Below are positions 42,096 through 51,053 of a stretch of 64,000 bases of DNA, one piece after another. Numbering within the stretch: position 1 is the stretch's first letter; each line of letters starts with the position of its first letter. The notes under the pieces were generated by a model. The model searched no databases. It had not been told where the DNA came from and worked only from the letters and a program-made list of their open reading frames with translations. The position numbers and the translations under genes are program-made. Source of the DNA: Pseudomonas synxantha BG33R (lineage in GTDB: Bacteria > Pseudomonadota > Gammaproteobacteria > Pseudomonadales > Pseudomonadaceae); the NCBI RefSeq assembly GCF_000263715.2, contig NZ_CM001514.1:1784936-1848935 (forward strand), in the 5' to 3' direction.

Positions 42096-44786
42096 TCAGC
42101 GCTTCTCTTGCTTATTAGGCAGTGGTGCGAAGAGCGCCTCGATATCCTCATTACCCAACTGCCAATCGCCAGTGGTCCGGCCATCCAGAACACCCGCCGC
42201 AAGGTCGGACTTCTCCTTCTGCAAGTGCTGGATTTTCTCCTCCACCGTGCCTCGGGCAATCATCTTGTACACGAACACCGGTTTTTCCTGCCCGATGCGA
42301 TACGCGCGGTCGGTGGCCTGGTTTTCCGTGGCCGGGTTCCACCACGGGTCGTAGTGAATCACCGTGTCGGCTTCGGTCAGGTTCAAACCCACGCCACCGG
42401 CCTTCAAGCTGATCAGAAAGATCTGCAACTTGCCGCTCTGGAAATCCTTCACCGGTGTACGCCGGTCGCGGGTCTGCCCAGTCAGCAACGCGTAGGCAAT
42501 CCCGCGCTTTTTAAGTTCGGTCTCGATCAGGCTCAGCATCGAGGTGAACTGCGAAAACAGCAGAATCCTGCGGCCTTCGGCAAACAGCTCGTCGAGCATT
42601 TCCATCAGGCTGTCGAGCTTGCCTGAGCTGCTGCCACGCGCTGGCAGAGTGGCGTCGTTGACCAGGCGCAGGTCGCAGCACACTTGTCGCAGTTTGAGCA
42701 GCGCTTCAAGGATGATGATCTGGCTGCGTGCCACGCCCTTGCGGGTGATTTCGTCGCGGACCTTTTTATCCATGGCCAGGCGCATGGTTTCGTACACATC
42801 GCGCTGGGCCTCGTTGAGGTCGACCCAGTGGATGATTTCAGTCTTGGGTGGCAATTCGGTCGCCACCTGTTCCTTGGTGCGGCGCAGCAGGAAGGGTTTG
42901 ATTCGACCGTTTAGGTGCTGCAAGCGCACGTCACTGGCGCGCTTTTCAATCGGCACGCGGTAATCACGGTTGAAGCTCTTCACGTCGCCCAGCCAACCCG
43001 GCAACAGGAAGTGGAACAGGGACCACAGTTCACCCAAGTGGTTTTCCAATGGCGTGCCGCTCAGGCACAAGCGCTGGCGGGCATTCAGCTCGCGTGCGGC
43101 CTGGGCGGCCTTGCTGGACGGGTTCTTGATGTACTGCGCTTCATCCAGGATCAAGACGTGCAAGGGCAGGGCGGCGAGCGTGTCGATGTCCTTGGGCAGC
43201 AGGGCATACGTGGTCAGCAGCAGGTCGTAGTCGTGCAGGTTGGCGAAGTGTTTCTTGCGCCCTGCGCCGTACAGCGCCTGCACCCGCAGTTGCGGGGTGA
43301 AGTGCGCTGCTTCGTCGAGCCAGTTCGGAATCAGGCTGGTGGGCACCACGACCATGCAGGGCCGATCAAGGCGCCCGGCGATTTTCTCGGAGAGAATATG
43401 CGCGAGGGTTTGCAGGGTTTTGCCCAGGCCCATGTCGTCCGCGAGAATCCCGCCCACTTCCAGCTGGCGCAGTGACTGCATCCAGCTCAAGCCTTCCAGT
43501 TGATAGGGGCGCAAGGTTGCGTTCAGGCCCTGGGGCGCGACGCAGGTGAAGTCCTTGATGTCTCGCAGGCGTTGGGCGAAGTTACGAATCTTCTCGCCAC
43601 CCTCCCATTGCAACGGCAGGTCTTCCAGCGGGTTGAGCCTGATCGCGTCGGCCTTGGCCAGGCGCAACGTCGTGGTGCCGGTTTCCTGCAGGTAGAACTC
43701 GCCGAGAGTCGCCAGTACCGGTTTCAAGCGCCCGTAGGGCAGCGCCACTTGCAGCGGGCCGTGGCCGTTGGGCAGCCCGGGAATATTCACCAGGATCAGT
43801 TCATCATCGCGGCGCCTTGCGAGTTTTTCCGGGTTGAGGATCTCGGTGTGGGAGCGCATCAGGTTCAGCAATATCGGTAGCAGGCTCAACCGTTCGCCAT
43901 TGACGATGATGCCCAACTCCAGGTCGAACCAGTCACGCTCCGGCGCTTCATCGACGCTGGCGTACCAGTCGTCCACCGGGCTCAGGTCGAAACCGAAGTC
44001 TTCATCGATTTGCAGCTCCCAGCCCTCGGCCCGCAGCGTCGGCGATGAGTTGAGCGTGAAGTTCAGCCAGGCGCTGTCATTGACCATCTCGAACAGCTCG
44101 CCGGCGCTTTCAGGCAAGGCCTTGCTTTGGCGCGTAGCGATCTTGAAACCCAGCAGACGCAGCTGTTCGCGACAGGCTTGTTCCAGCTCGGGGTGGCGCT
44201 TGATTCGCAGGCTTTGGGTGTCCTGGCGCACGATGATATCGGCGTTCTTTTGCCCACTGACGTAATTGCCCAGGTAGTTGAACGACAGTGCCGCACGGTG
44301 CTGGATATAGCGCTGCATCTTGCCGTTGCGCGGTTCGAACGCGCTGAACTCGACGCTCGCCAGCCACAGGCGTGGCACGGGCTGCACATCCTCCATGACC
44401 ACCTGCGGCAGGACCACGCGGTTATCCAGCACGGCCTGGAGTTTTTCCAGCAGTTGCGCATCCTGGGTTGCCGCCGGGTAGGCCAGGGTTTCCTGGACCT
44501 TGAGCAACACCGCCGCGATGTGTTTGCAGTTGGTGTGCACCGGGCAGGTACAGCGGCTATCCACCAGGATCAGCAGGCCCTTGGCCGACTCACGCAACGA
44601 GATGGTTTGCCGATAGACGTTACCGCCGGAACCTTCGCAACTGGCGGTAATGGTGCTGTCACCGCACTCGACGATACGCACGCGGTTTTCCAGTGCGTAA
44701 CGCCGCCCGCGCTCCAGGCTCTGCTCTTTGAAGCGATTGGCCCACGAAGGGGCCAGGGGTTTGGTCAGAGGCGAAGTGAGGGGCAT
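42096..44786 (-). CDS. SWIM zinc-finger SNF2-family helicase/ATPase
   Basis: The 896-residue protein starts with a SWIM zinc finger (Cys79, Cys81, Cys87 and His89 in CTCPVHTNCKH), then a long middle domain and a complete SNF2 motor: ILADDMGLGKTLQTL with Lys456, LILDEAQYIKNP (motif II DEAQ), LCLSGTPLENHLGELWSLFHFL, and ILLFSQFTSMLSLIE...VGLNLTEADTVIHYDPWWNPATENQATDRAYRIGQ. DNA translocation is expected; such genes lie near mfd in pseudomonads but their job is not known. It is probably in one operon with csiV and mfd. Confidence 0.9.
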   Translation of the reverse strand: MPLTSPLTKPLAPSWANRFKEQSLERGRRYALENRVRIVECGDSTITASCEGSGGNVYRQTISLRESAKGLLILVDSRCTCPVHTNCKHIAAVLLKVQETLAYPAATQDAQLLEKLQAVLDNRVVLPQVVMEDVQPVPRLWLASVEFSAFEPRNGKMQRYIQHRAALSFNYLGNYVSGQKNADIIVRQDTQSLRIKRHPELEQACREQLRLLGFKIATRQSKALPESAGELFEMVNDSAWLNFTLNSSPTLRAEGWELQIDEDFGFDLSPVDDWYASVDEAPERDWFDLELGIIVNGERLSLLPILLNLMRSHTEILNPEKLARRRDDELILVNIPGLPNGHGPLQVALPYGRLKPVLATLGEFYLQETGTTTLRLAKADAIRLNPLEDLPLQWEGGEKIRNFAQRLRDIKDFTCVAPQGLNATLRPYQLEGLSWMQSLRQLEVGGILADDMGLGKTLQTLAHILSEKIAGRLDRPCMVVVPTSLIPNWLDEAAHFTPQLRVQALYGAGRKKHFANLHDYDLLLTTYALLPKDIDTLAALPLHVLILDEAQYIKNPSSKAAQAARELNARQRLCLSGTPLENHLGELWSLFHFLLPGWLGDVKSFNRDYRVPIEKRASDVRLQHLNGRIKPFLLRRTKEQVATELPPKTEIIHWVDLNEAQRDVYETMRLAMDKKVRDEITRKGVARSQIIILEALLKLRQVCCDLRLVNDATLPARGSSSGKLDSLMEMLDELFAEGRRILLFSQFTSMLSLIETELKKRGIAYALLTGQTRDRRTPVKDFQSGKLQIFLISLKAGGVGLNLTEADTVIHYDPWWNPATENQATDRAYRIGQEKPVFVYKMIARGTVEEKIQHLQKEKSDLAAGVLDGRTTGDWQLGNEDIEALFAPLPNKQEKR

Positions 44787-44795
44787 GGCGCTGGA

Positions 44796-45362
44796 TCAGT
44801 CCTGCATGTCGGGCGGTGGTGCGCTGGGCGGCTTGGCGGTCAGCGAGGTGATCTTGATCAGCAACGCCAGGTGGCCGCCGTCCAGGTAATTAAGCTGGTT
44901 GTTCTTGGTGCGTACGTCTTTCTGCGCCAGGTGTTCACTGGCGATCACGCTGCCGTTGCCGTCGAACTGGTTGATCCAGAAATCAGCATCGATGTCGGTG
45001 AAACGACCCAGTTGCAGGCTCAGCACGCCTTCGATAGGAAACTGGCCGAATTGCTCCTGGCCGTCGGTGATCGCGATCTTCACCGGCTGCTCGCCCAGGT
45101 TCTGTTCCCAGGCCTTGTGCGCGAGCACGGTGTAGTTGGAATCAGCGCGCAATTTTTCGACGATGTTGCCCAGGCGCGGCGGGCTCAGCTGCTCGCCCAG
45201 GCGCTGGGCGCCGCCGTCCCAGTTCTCCGGGGCGGCGCGGCTGTTGATCACCGGCTCCGCATTCTGGCGCACCAGGATCATTTCCACCTGGTACGGGCTG
45301 TCGGCAAATGCCGAAGGCGCGAGTACCACCAACAACAGGCTCAGAATGCGGAACAAGCGCAT
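44796..45362 (-). CDS. CsiV-like periplasmic protein
   Basis: The 188-residue protein has a signal peptide (MRLFRILSLLLVVLAPSAFA, then DSPYQVEMILVRQ). It resembles CsiV, a Vibrio protein implicated in cell-wall inhibitor sensitivity; LSLQLGRFTDIDADFW and LLIKITSL are similar regions. Downstream genes follow in the order csiV, SNF2 gene. ATG 45362 with AAGGAC upstream is chosen; ATG 45377 is an alternative that overlaps the mfd stop. Confidence 0.75.
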   Translation of the reverse strand: MRLFRILSLLLVVLAPSAFADSPYQVEMILVRQNAEPVINSRAAPENWDGGAQRLGEQLSPPRLGNIVEKLRADSNYTVLAHKAWEQNLGEQPVKIAITDGQEQFGQFPIEGVLSLQLGRFTDIDADFWINQFDGNGSVIASEHLAQKDVRTKNNQLNYLDGGHLALLIKITSLTAKPPSAPPPDMQD

Positions 45363-45373
45363 GGCGACGTCCT

Positions 45374-48300
45374 TCAAGCGGATTTCGGGATGAGGCGCTC
45401 AAACAGCGCCTCCAGGGTATTGAAGCGTTCTTCGGCACGTTCCATCGGCACCATGAACTTGAACAGCGTAGCCCCTTCGAACTTGTAGCGGTTGGGCTGG
45501 CCCTGGATCAGCTTGATCAGTACCAACGGGTCGACCGGCGTCTGCGCTTCGAATTCGATACGCCCACCTTGCGGCCCGGCGTCGACCTTCTTGATCCCCA
45601 ACTGCTCGGCCTGCAACTTGAGCAGGGTCAGGCGCACCAGGTTCTTGGTCGGTTCGGGCAGCAGGCCGAAGCGGTCGATCATCTCCACTTGCAGGTCCTT
45701 GAGGCCCTCTTCGTCGGTGGCCGAGGCGATGCGCTTGTAGAGGATCAGCCGCGCATGAACATCCGGCAGGTAGTCTTCGGGAATCAATGCCGGCAAGCGC
45801 AGGTTGATCTCCGGGCCGCCGCCCAGGGGTTGATCGAGGTTCGGTTGCTCGCCCTTGCGGATGGCTTTCACTGCGCGTTCGAGCATCTCCATATATAACG
45901 TGAAACCGACCGCCTGGATCTGCCCGCTCTGGCCGTCGCCGAGCAACTCGCCGGCGCCACGGATTTCCAGGTCGTTGGTGGCCAGCACAAAACCGGCGCC
46001 GAGGTCCTGGGTATTGGCGATCGCTTCCAGGCGTTTTTCCGCATCGGAAGTGATCTGCTGGCGCGGCGGCGTGAGCAGATAGGCATAGGCCTGGTGGTGA
46101 CTGCGCCCGACGCGGCCGCGCAGTTGGTGCAGCTGCGCCAGGCCGAACTTGTCGGCGCGCTCGATGATGATGGTGTTGGCGCTGGGCACGTCGATGCCGG
46201 TCTCGATGATGGTCGAGGCGATCAGCACGTTGAAGCGCTTGTGGTAGAAGTCGCTCATTACCTGTTCGAGTTCGCGCTCGCGCATCTGCCCGTGGCCGAT
46301 GGCGATACGGGCTTCCGGCACCAGCTCGGCGAGGTCGGCGGCGCATTTCTCGATGGTCTTCACATCGTTGTGCAGGTAATACACCTGGCCGCCGCGCAGC
46401 AGTTCACGCAGCAGCGCTTCCTTGACCGTGCTTTTGTTCTGCTCCATCACGAAGGTGCGCACTGACAGGCGGCGTGCGGGCGGTGTAGCGATGATCGACA
46501 GGTCGCGCATACCCGATACGGCCATGTTCAGCGTGCGCGGAATCGGCGTAGCAGTGAGGGTAAGGATGTCGACTTCGCTGCGCAGGGCCTTGAGCTGTTC
46601 TTTCTGGCGCACGCCAAAGCGGTGCTCTTCGTCGATGATCACCAGGCCCAGGTTCTTGATCTTCACATCGTCCGACAGCAGCTTGTGGGTGCCGATGACG
46701 ATATCGATCTTGCCCTCGGCCAGGTCGGCAACGGCGGCATTCACTTCCTTGGCGGACTTGAAGCGGCTCATCACTTCCACGGTCACCGGCCAGTCGGCAA
46801 AGCGGTCGCGGAAGCTGTTGTAGTGCTGCTGGGCGAGCAGGGTGGTCGGCACCAGGATCGCCACCTGGCGACCGCCGTGCACCGCAATAAAGGCCGCGCG
46901 CATGGCCACTTCGGTTTTGCCGAAGCCCACGTCGCCACACACCAGGCGGTCCATCGGCTTGGGCGCGAGCATGTCGGCGCGCACCGCTTCGATGGTGGTT
47001 TGCTGGTCTGGGGTTTCTTCGAAGGCGAAGCCGGCGCTGAAGGTGGCGTAGTCGGCTTTCGGGTCGGCGAACGCGTAGCCTTCGCGGGCGGCGCGGCGGG
47101 CATAGATGTCGAGCAATTCGGCGGCCACGTCGCGCACCTGCTCGGCGGCCTTGCGCTTGGCTTTCTGCCAGGTCTCGGAGCCCAGGCGATGCAACGGCGC
47201 CAAAGCGTCGTCGCTACCGGTGTAACGGGCGATCAGGTGCAGGCTGGCCACCGGCACATAGAGCTTGGCGCCCTCGGCGTATTCCATGGTGAGGAATTCG
47301 GCGGCCTGGTTGTCGATCTCCAGGGTCTGCAGGCCCAGGTAGCGGCCGACGCCGTGGTCGATGTGCACCACCGGGGCGCCTTCGCGCAGTTCGGTGAGGT
47401 TCTTGATCACCGCGTCGTTGTTGGCGTCTGCGCGTTTTTCCCGGCGACGGCGCTGCATCACGCGCTGGCCGAACAGCGGGCTCTCGGCGATCAGTGCGAG
47501 GGCCGGGTCGTCCAACAGCAAGCCTTCGTCCAAGGGGGCGATGGTGATCGCCAGGCGCTCTTTGCTATTTACAAAATCCGGCCAGCTGTCGACGGTCTTG
47601 GGCCGCAGTTTCAAGCGTTCCAACAGCTCCAGCAGCACTTCGCGGCGCCCGGCGGACTCGGCGGTAAACAGCACGCGGCCAGGGAAGTCACCGAGGAAGT
47701 TGGACAGCGCTTCCAACGGTTGCGTGGCCTTGGCCTGGATCGCCAGGTCGGGCAGGGTTCCCGCGGGGAAGCGTTCCCGACCACTGCCGGCGTCTACATC
47801 TTGTTGGCTGGCGACCACGCGCGGCCAGTTTTTCAAGCGGGCGAAGCAGTCTTCTACCGGCAGGAACAGTTCGGCGGGCGGCAATAAAGGCCGGGACGGA
47901 TCGACGCGGCGCTCTTCATAGCGGTTGCGCACGTCGTTCCAGAAGTTTTCCGCCGCCTGCTCGATGCCTGGCAGCGAGAACACCTGGGTGTCCTGGGGCA
48001 GGTAGTCGAAGAGGGTGGAGGTTTCGTCGAAGAACAATGGCAGGTAGTACTCGATACCCGCTGGGGTAATCCCGCTGCTTAAGTCCTGGAAGATTGGGCA
48101 GCGACGGAAATCCACGTCAAAGCGCTCACGAAAGCGCGCCTTGAAGCGGGTGACCGCGTCTTTTTGCAGCGGGAACTCCCGCGCCGGCAGCAGCTTGATC
48201 GAGTCGACCTTGTCGATGGAGCGCTGGGTTTCCGGATCGAAGGTGCGCAAGGTCTCGATTTCGTCATCGAACAGGTCGATGCGATACGGCAACTTGCTGC

Positions 48301-48823
48301 CCATCGGGAACAGGTCGATCAGGGCGCCGCGCACTGCGAACTCACCGTGCTCGTACACCGTGTCGACGCAGCGGTAGCCGCTGGCTTCCAGGCGCGTGCG
48401 CATCTGTTCTACGTCGAGCTTCTGGCCGATATCCAGCACCAGGCTACTGCCGAGCAGGAACTTGGTCGGCGCCAGGCGGTGCAGCGCCGTGGTGATCGGC
48501 ACCACCAGCACGCCGTGGGCCAGTTCCGGCAGGCGGTACAGGCTGGCGATGCGCTGGGAGATGATGTCCTGGTGCGGCGAGAACAGGTCGTAAGGCAGGG
48601 TTTCCCAGTCGGGAAAATGCAGCACCGGCAAATCCGGGGCGAAGAAGCTCAGCTCCTGCTCCAACCGTTCGGCACTTTGGCTGTCGGCGGTGAGCAGCAG
48701 GGTAAAGCGCTTGGCTGCGCTGGCAGCCTCGGCAATGGCCAGGCTCAGGGCGGCACCGGGCAGGTTGCCCCAGTGCTGTTTACCTGCCGCGGCAGGGAGA
48801 AGCGGTAGACGCAGAACGGGCAC
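45374..48823 (-). CDS. mfd: Transcription-repair coupling factor
   Basis: The 1149-residue protein displaces stalled RNA polymerase and recruits UvrA. It has the UvrB-like N-terminal region, the RNA-polymerase interaction domain (VHIDHGVGRYLGLQTLEID, about 480-498), and a RecG-like motor with Walker A DRLVCGDVGFGKTEVAMRA, DEEH box IIDEEHRFGVRQKE, and TATPIPRTLNMA, ending in the TRCF domain. The ATG at 48823 gives the usual length. It is first in a likely operon with csiV and the SNF2 gene. Confidence 0.95.
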   Translation of the reverse strand: MPVLRLPLLPAAAGKQHWGNLPGAALSLAIAEAASAAKRFTLLLTADSQSAERLEQELSFFAPDLPVLHFPDWETLPYDLFSPHQDIISQRIASLYRLPELAHGVLVVPITTALHRLAPTKFLLGSSLVLDIGQKLDVEQMRTRLEASGYRCVDTVYEHGEFAVRGALIDLFPMGSKLPYRIDLFDDEIETLRTFDPETQRSIDKVDSIKLLPAREFPLQKDAVTRFKARFRERFDVDFRRCPIFQDLSSGITPAGIEYYLPLFFDETSTLFDYLPQDTQVFSLPGIEQAAENFWNDVRNRYEERRVDPSRPLLPPAELFLPVEDCFARLKNWPRVVASQQDVDAGSGRERFPAGTLPDLAIQAKATQPLEALSNFLGDFPGRVLFTAESAGRREVLLELLERLKLRPKTVDSWPDFVNSKERLAITIAPLDEGLLLDDPALALIAESPLFGQRVMQRRRREKRADANNDAVIKNLTELREGAPVVHIDHGVGRYLGLQTLEIDNQAAEFLTMEYAEGAKLYVPVASLHLIARYTGSDDALAPLHRLGSETWQKAKRKAAEQVRDVAAELLDIYARRAAREGYAFADPKADYATFSAGFAFEETPDQQTTIEAVRADMLAPKPMDRLVCGDVGFGKTEVAMRAAFIAVHGGRQVAILVPTTLLAQQHYNSFRDRFADWPVTVEVMSRFKSAKEVNAAVADLAEGKIDIVIGTHKLLSDDVKIKNLGLVIIDEEHRFGVRQKEQLKALRSEVDILTLTATPIPRTLNMAVSGMRDLSIIATPPARRLSVRTFVMEQNKSTVKEALLRELLRGGQVYYLHNDVKTIEKCAADLAELVPEARIAIGHGQMRERELEQVMSDFYHKRFNVLIASTIIETGIDVPSANTIIIERADKFGLAQLHQLRGRVGRSHHQAYAYLLTPPRQQITSDAEKRLEAIANTQDLGAGFVLATNDLEIRGAGELLGDGQSGQIQAVGFTLYMEMLERAVKAIRKGEQPNLDQPLGGGPEINLRLPALIPEDYLPDVHARLILYKRIASATDEEGLKDLQVEMIDRFGLLPEPTKNLVRLTLLKLQAEQLGIKKVDAGPQGGRIEFEAQTPVDPLVLIKLIQGQPNRYKFEGATLFKFMVPMERAEERFNTLEALFERLIPKSA

Positions 48824-49178
48824 GGAAGGTTGAGCTCCAAGCGTTGCGACAAAGTCGGTAATTGTAACGGCCCCAGGTGCCGCCTGTCAGTTGCTGACTG
48901 TGCCTATTACGGTTTGTAGGAAATGTAGTGGCTAAGACAAACAATGACCGGTTTTGACTCAATATGTAGTGCCAAAATGCGCGAATGTTTAGGAGGGTTA
49001 CGGACAAGTCGGCGATGGCGCTGGACTAGTGGCCTTCTGGAACCCGCGTATTTACTGGGCTGTAGCGCGACGGTATTTTTTTGCAAGGGCTTTTTGTTGC
49101 CCCTAGCGCATTGCTCAACGGCCAGTCGGGCGACATAATGTAGCCCCTTTTTTCTGCCCCTACATGTGGAAGGTTCCC
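48824..49178. other. Divergent mfd/gap intergenic region
   Basis: This 355-bp gap between the divergent mfd and gap genes holds a promoter candidate for gap (49111-49139) and A/T-rich stretches (48935-48975 and a T7 run at 49074-49081). No gene, repeat or operator is clear. Confidence 0.6.
49111..49139 (+). promoter_or_regulatory. Putative gap promoter
   Basis: TTGCTC (49111-49116) and CATAAT (49134-49139) are separated by 17 bp, with the GGAAGG ribosome site following at 49168. Confidence 0.5.
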
Positions 49179-50627
49179 GTGACTCAGAAGCCCGACCAGT
49201 GTCTTGGTGAATGGATCGACCGTGAAGCACTCGCAGAAGCGATGATTCCGCTTATCGGCCAGCTGTACCGCAATAACAATGTGGTGAGCTCGATCTATGG
49301 CCGCAGCCTGATCAACCAGTCTGTCATCGCGATTCTCAAAGCTCACCGCTTTGCGCGCCATCGCTCCGCCGACGACAGCGAACTCTCCGTCCACGAAACA
49401 TTCCCACTGCTTAAAGCCATGAGCGAGCTCAAGCTCGGCGCGGCCTCGGTAGACCTGGGCAAGTTGGCCTACAAATTCCGCAAGGAAGGCGCCGGCCGCA
49501 GTGCCGAGCAGTTCGTGCGTGAAGAAATGGCCGATGTGGTTGGCCAGCAAAACGCCGCGGCCCGCAAAGGCACCGACGTGGTGCTGTACGGCTTCGGCCG
49601 TATCGGCCGCCTGCTGGCGCGCATCCTGATCGAGAAAACCGGTGGCGGTGACGGCCTGCGCCTGCGTGCCATCGTGGTGCGCAAAGGCGCCGAAAACGAC
49701 CTGACCAAACGCGCCAGCCTGCTGCGTCGCGATTCGGTACACGGCTCGTTCAACGGCACCATCACCATTGACGAAGAAAACAACACCATCACCGCCAACG
49801 GTAACCTGATCCAGGTGATCTACGCGAAGAACCCGACCGAGGTGGATTACACCCAGTACGGCATCCAGGACGCCCTGCTGGTGGACAACACCGGCGTATG
49901 GCGTGATGCCGAGGGCCTGGGCCAGCACCTGGCTTGCCCGGGTATCGACCGTGTCGTGTTGACCGCGCCTGGCAAAGGCAAGCTCAAGAACATCGTGCAC
50001 GGCATCAACCACGCTGAAATCACCGCTGACGACAAGATCGTGTCCGCCGCTTCCTGCACCACCAACGCCATCGTGCCGGTGCTCAAAGCTGTGAATGACA
50101 AGTTCGGCATCGTCAACGGCCACGTTGAAACCGTTCACTCGTACACCAACGACCAGAACCTGATCGACAACTTCCACAAGGGCGATCGCCGTGGCCGTAG
50201 CGCCGCGTTGAACATGGTGATCACCGAGACCGGTGCTGCCACCGCTGCTGCCAAGGCCCTGCCTGAGCTGGCCGGCAAGCTGACCGGTAACGCGATCCGT
50301 GTACCGACGCCGAACGTGTCGATGGCCATTCTCAACCTCAACCTTGAGAAAGCAGCCACCCGTGAAGAGATGAACGAGTACCTGCGCTACATGGCGCTGC
50401 ACTCCGATCTGCACAAGCAAATCGACTTCGTCAACTCGCAGGAAGTGGTCTCCACCGACTTCGTTGGCTCGCGCCACGCCGGTGTGGTGGACGCTGAAGC
50501 GACCATCACCCAGGACAACCGTGTTGTGCTGTACGTGTGGTACGACAACGAGTTTGGCTACAGCTGCCAGGTGGTTCGCGTGATGGAAGACATGGCTGGG
50601 GTCAACCCGCCTGCGTTCCCGCGCTAA
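49179..50627 (+). CDS. Glyceraldehyde-3-phosphate dehydrogenase, long form
   Basis: The 482-residue protein has an N-terminal extension of about 130 residues (MTQKPDQCLGEWIDREALAEAM...) before the usual NAD-binding start VLYGFGRIGRLLARILIE and the catalytic Cys of SAASCTTNAIVPVL. C-terminal GAPDH sequence (VSMAILNLNLEKA, WYDNEFGYSCQVVRVMEDM) is intact. This long type is typical of a conserved gene next to mfd in pseudomonads. GTG 49179 follows GGAAGG (49168-49173); ATG 49164 is less well placed. The role of the extension is not known. Confidence 0.9.
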   Translation: MTQKPDQCLGEWIDREALAEAMIPLIGQLYRNNNVVSSIYGRSLINQSVIAILKAHRFARHRSADDSELSVHETFPLLKAMSELKLGAASVDLGKLAYKFRKEGAGRSAEQFVREEMADVVGQQNAAARKGTDVVLYGFGRIGRLLARILIEKTGGGDGLRLRAIVVRKGAENDLTKRASLLRRDSVHGSFNGTITIDEENNTITANGNLIQVIYAKNPTEVDYTQYGIQDALLVDNTGVWRDAEGLGQHLACPGIDRVVLTAPGKGKLKNIVHGINHAEITADDKIVSAASCTTNAIVPVLKAVNDKFGIVNGHVETVHSYTNDQNLIDNFHKGDRRGRSAALNMVITETGAATAAAKALPELAGKLTGNAIRVPTPNVSMAILNLNLEKAATREEMNEYLRYMALHSDLHKQIDFVNSQEVVSTDFVGSRHAGVVDAEATITQDNRVVLYVWYDNEFGYSCQVVRVMEDMAGVNPPAFPR

Positions 50628-50645
50628 GCCTTTGGGCTGAATGAG

Positions 50646-50672
50646 AAAGCCCCGACTGGTTCGGGGCTTTTT
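50646..50672 (+). terminator. Terminator after gap
   Basis: AAAGCCCCGA (50646-50655) and TCGGGGCTTT (50661-50670), perfect stem with a 5-base loop followed by TT, 18 bp past the stop. Confidence 0.92.
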
Positions 50673-50710
50673 CATGCCTGTGGGTTTTGTGTTGCTGGGT
50701 AGGGCCTCTT

Positions 50711-50797
50711 CGGGAGCAAGCCCCCTCCCACATTTGAATGTATTTGCAGATCAGAATGTGGGAGGGGCGGTGCGACGATTCGACTTGCTCCCGATAG
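50711..50797. repeat. REPIN with an interrupted arm
   Basis: Left arm 50711-50731 (CGGGAGCAAGCCCCCTCCCA) is normal. The right arm reads GTGGGAGGGG, then about 16 extra bases (CGGTGCGACGATTCGA), then CTTGCTCCCGATAGC. The extra bases break the palindrome. Confidence 0.75.
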
Positions 50798-51053
50798 CGA
50801 TGGCTCAGTCGACACATTAAACAGATAAGAGTTGTCGCATAATGCTCATCCTGAAATCGGCGCTAATTTGCGTCCTGTAGTATGGCAACACTGGCCTACG
50901 ACGCGACCAAGGGTTAATGTTCGCGGCGCTCGGCCTTCTATAGACTGTGCCCCGGTTCACACACTTGAGCCAAATTGTCCTTCATGACCGCTGGCCGCGG
51001 CATGATTTAGCCAGGCGTCCAACCGTACGCCTGGCCTGTTCTGAGGAGTACGC

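Larger units (their letters stand above)
50628..51053. other. Gene-free region between gap and sthA
   Basis: This 426-bp gap holds a terminator (50646-50672), a disrupted REPIN (50711-50797) and about 230 bp of probable sthA leader and promoter. No ORF is convincing. Confidence 0.6.
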
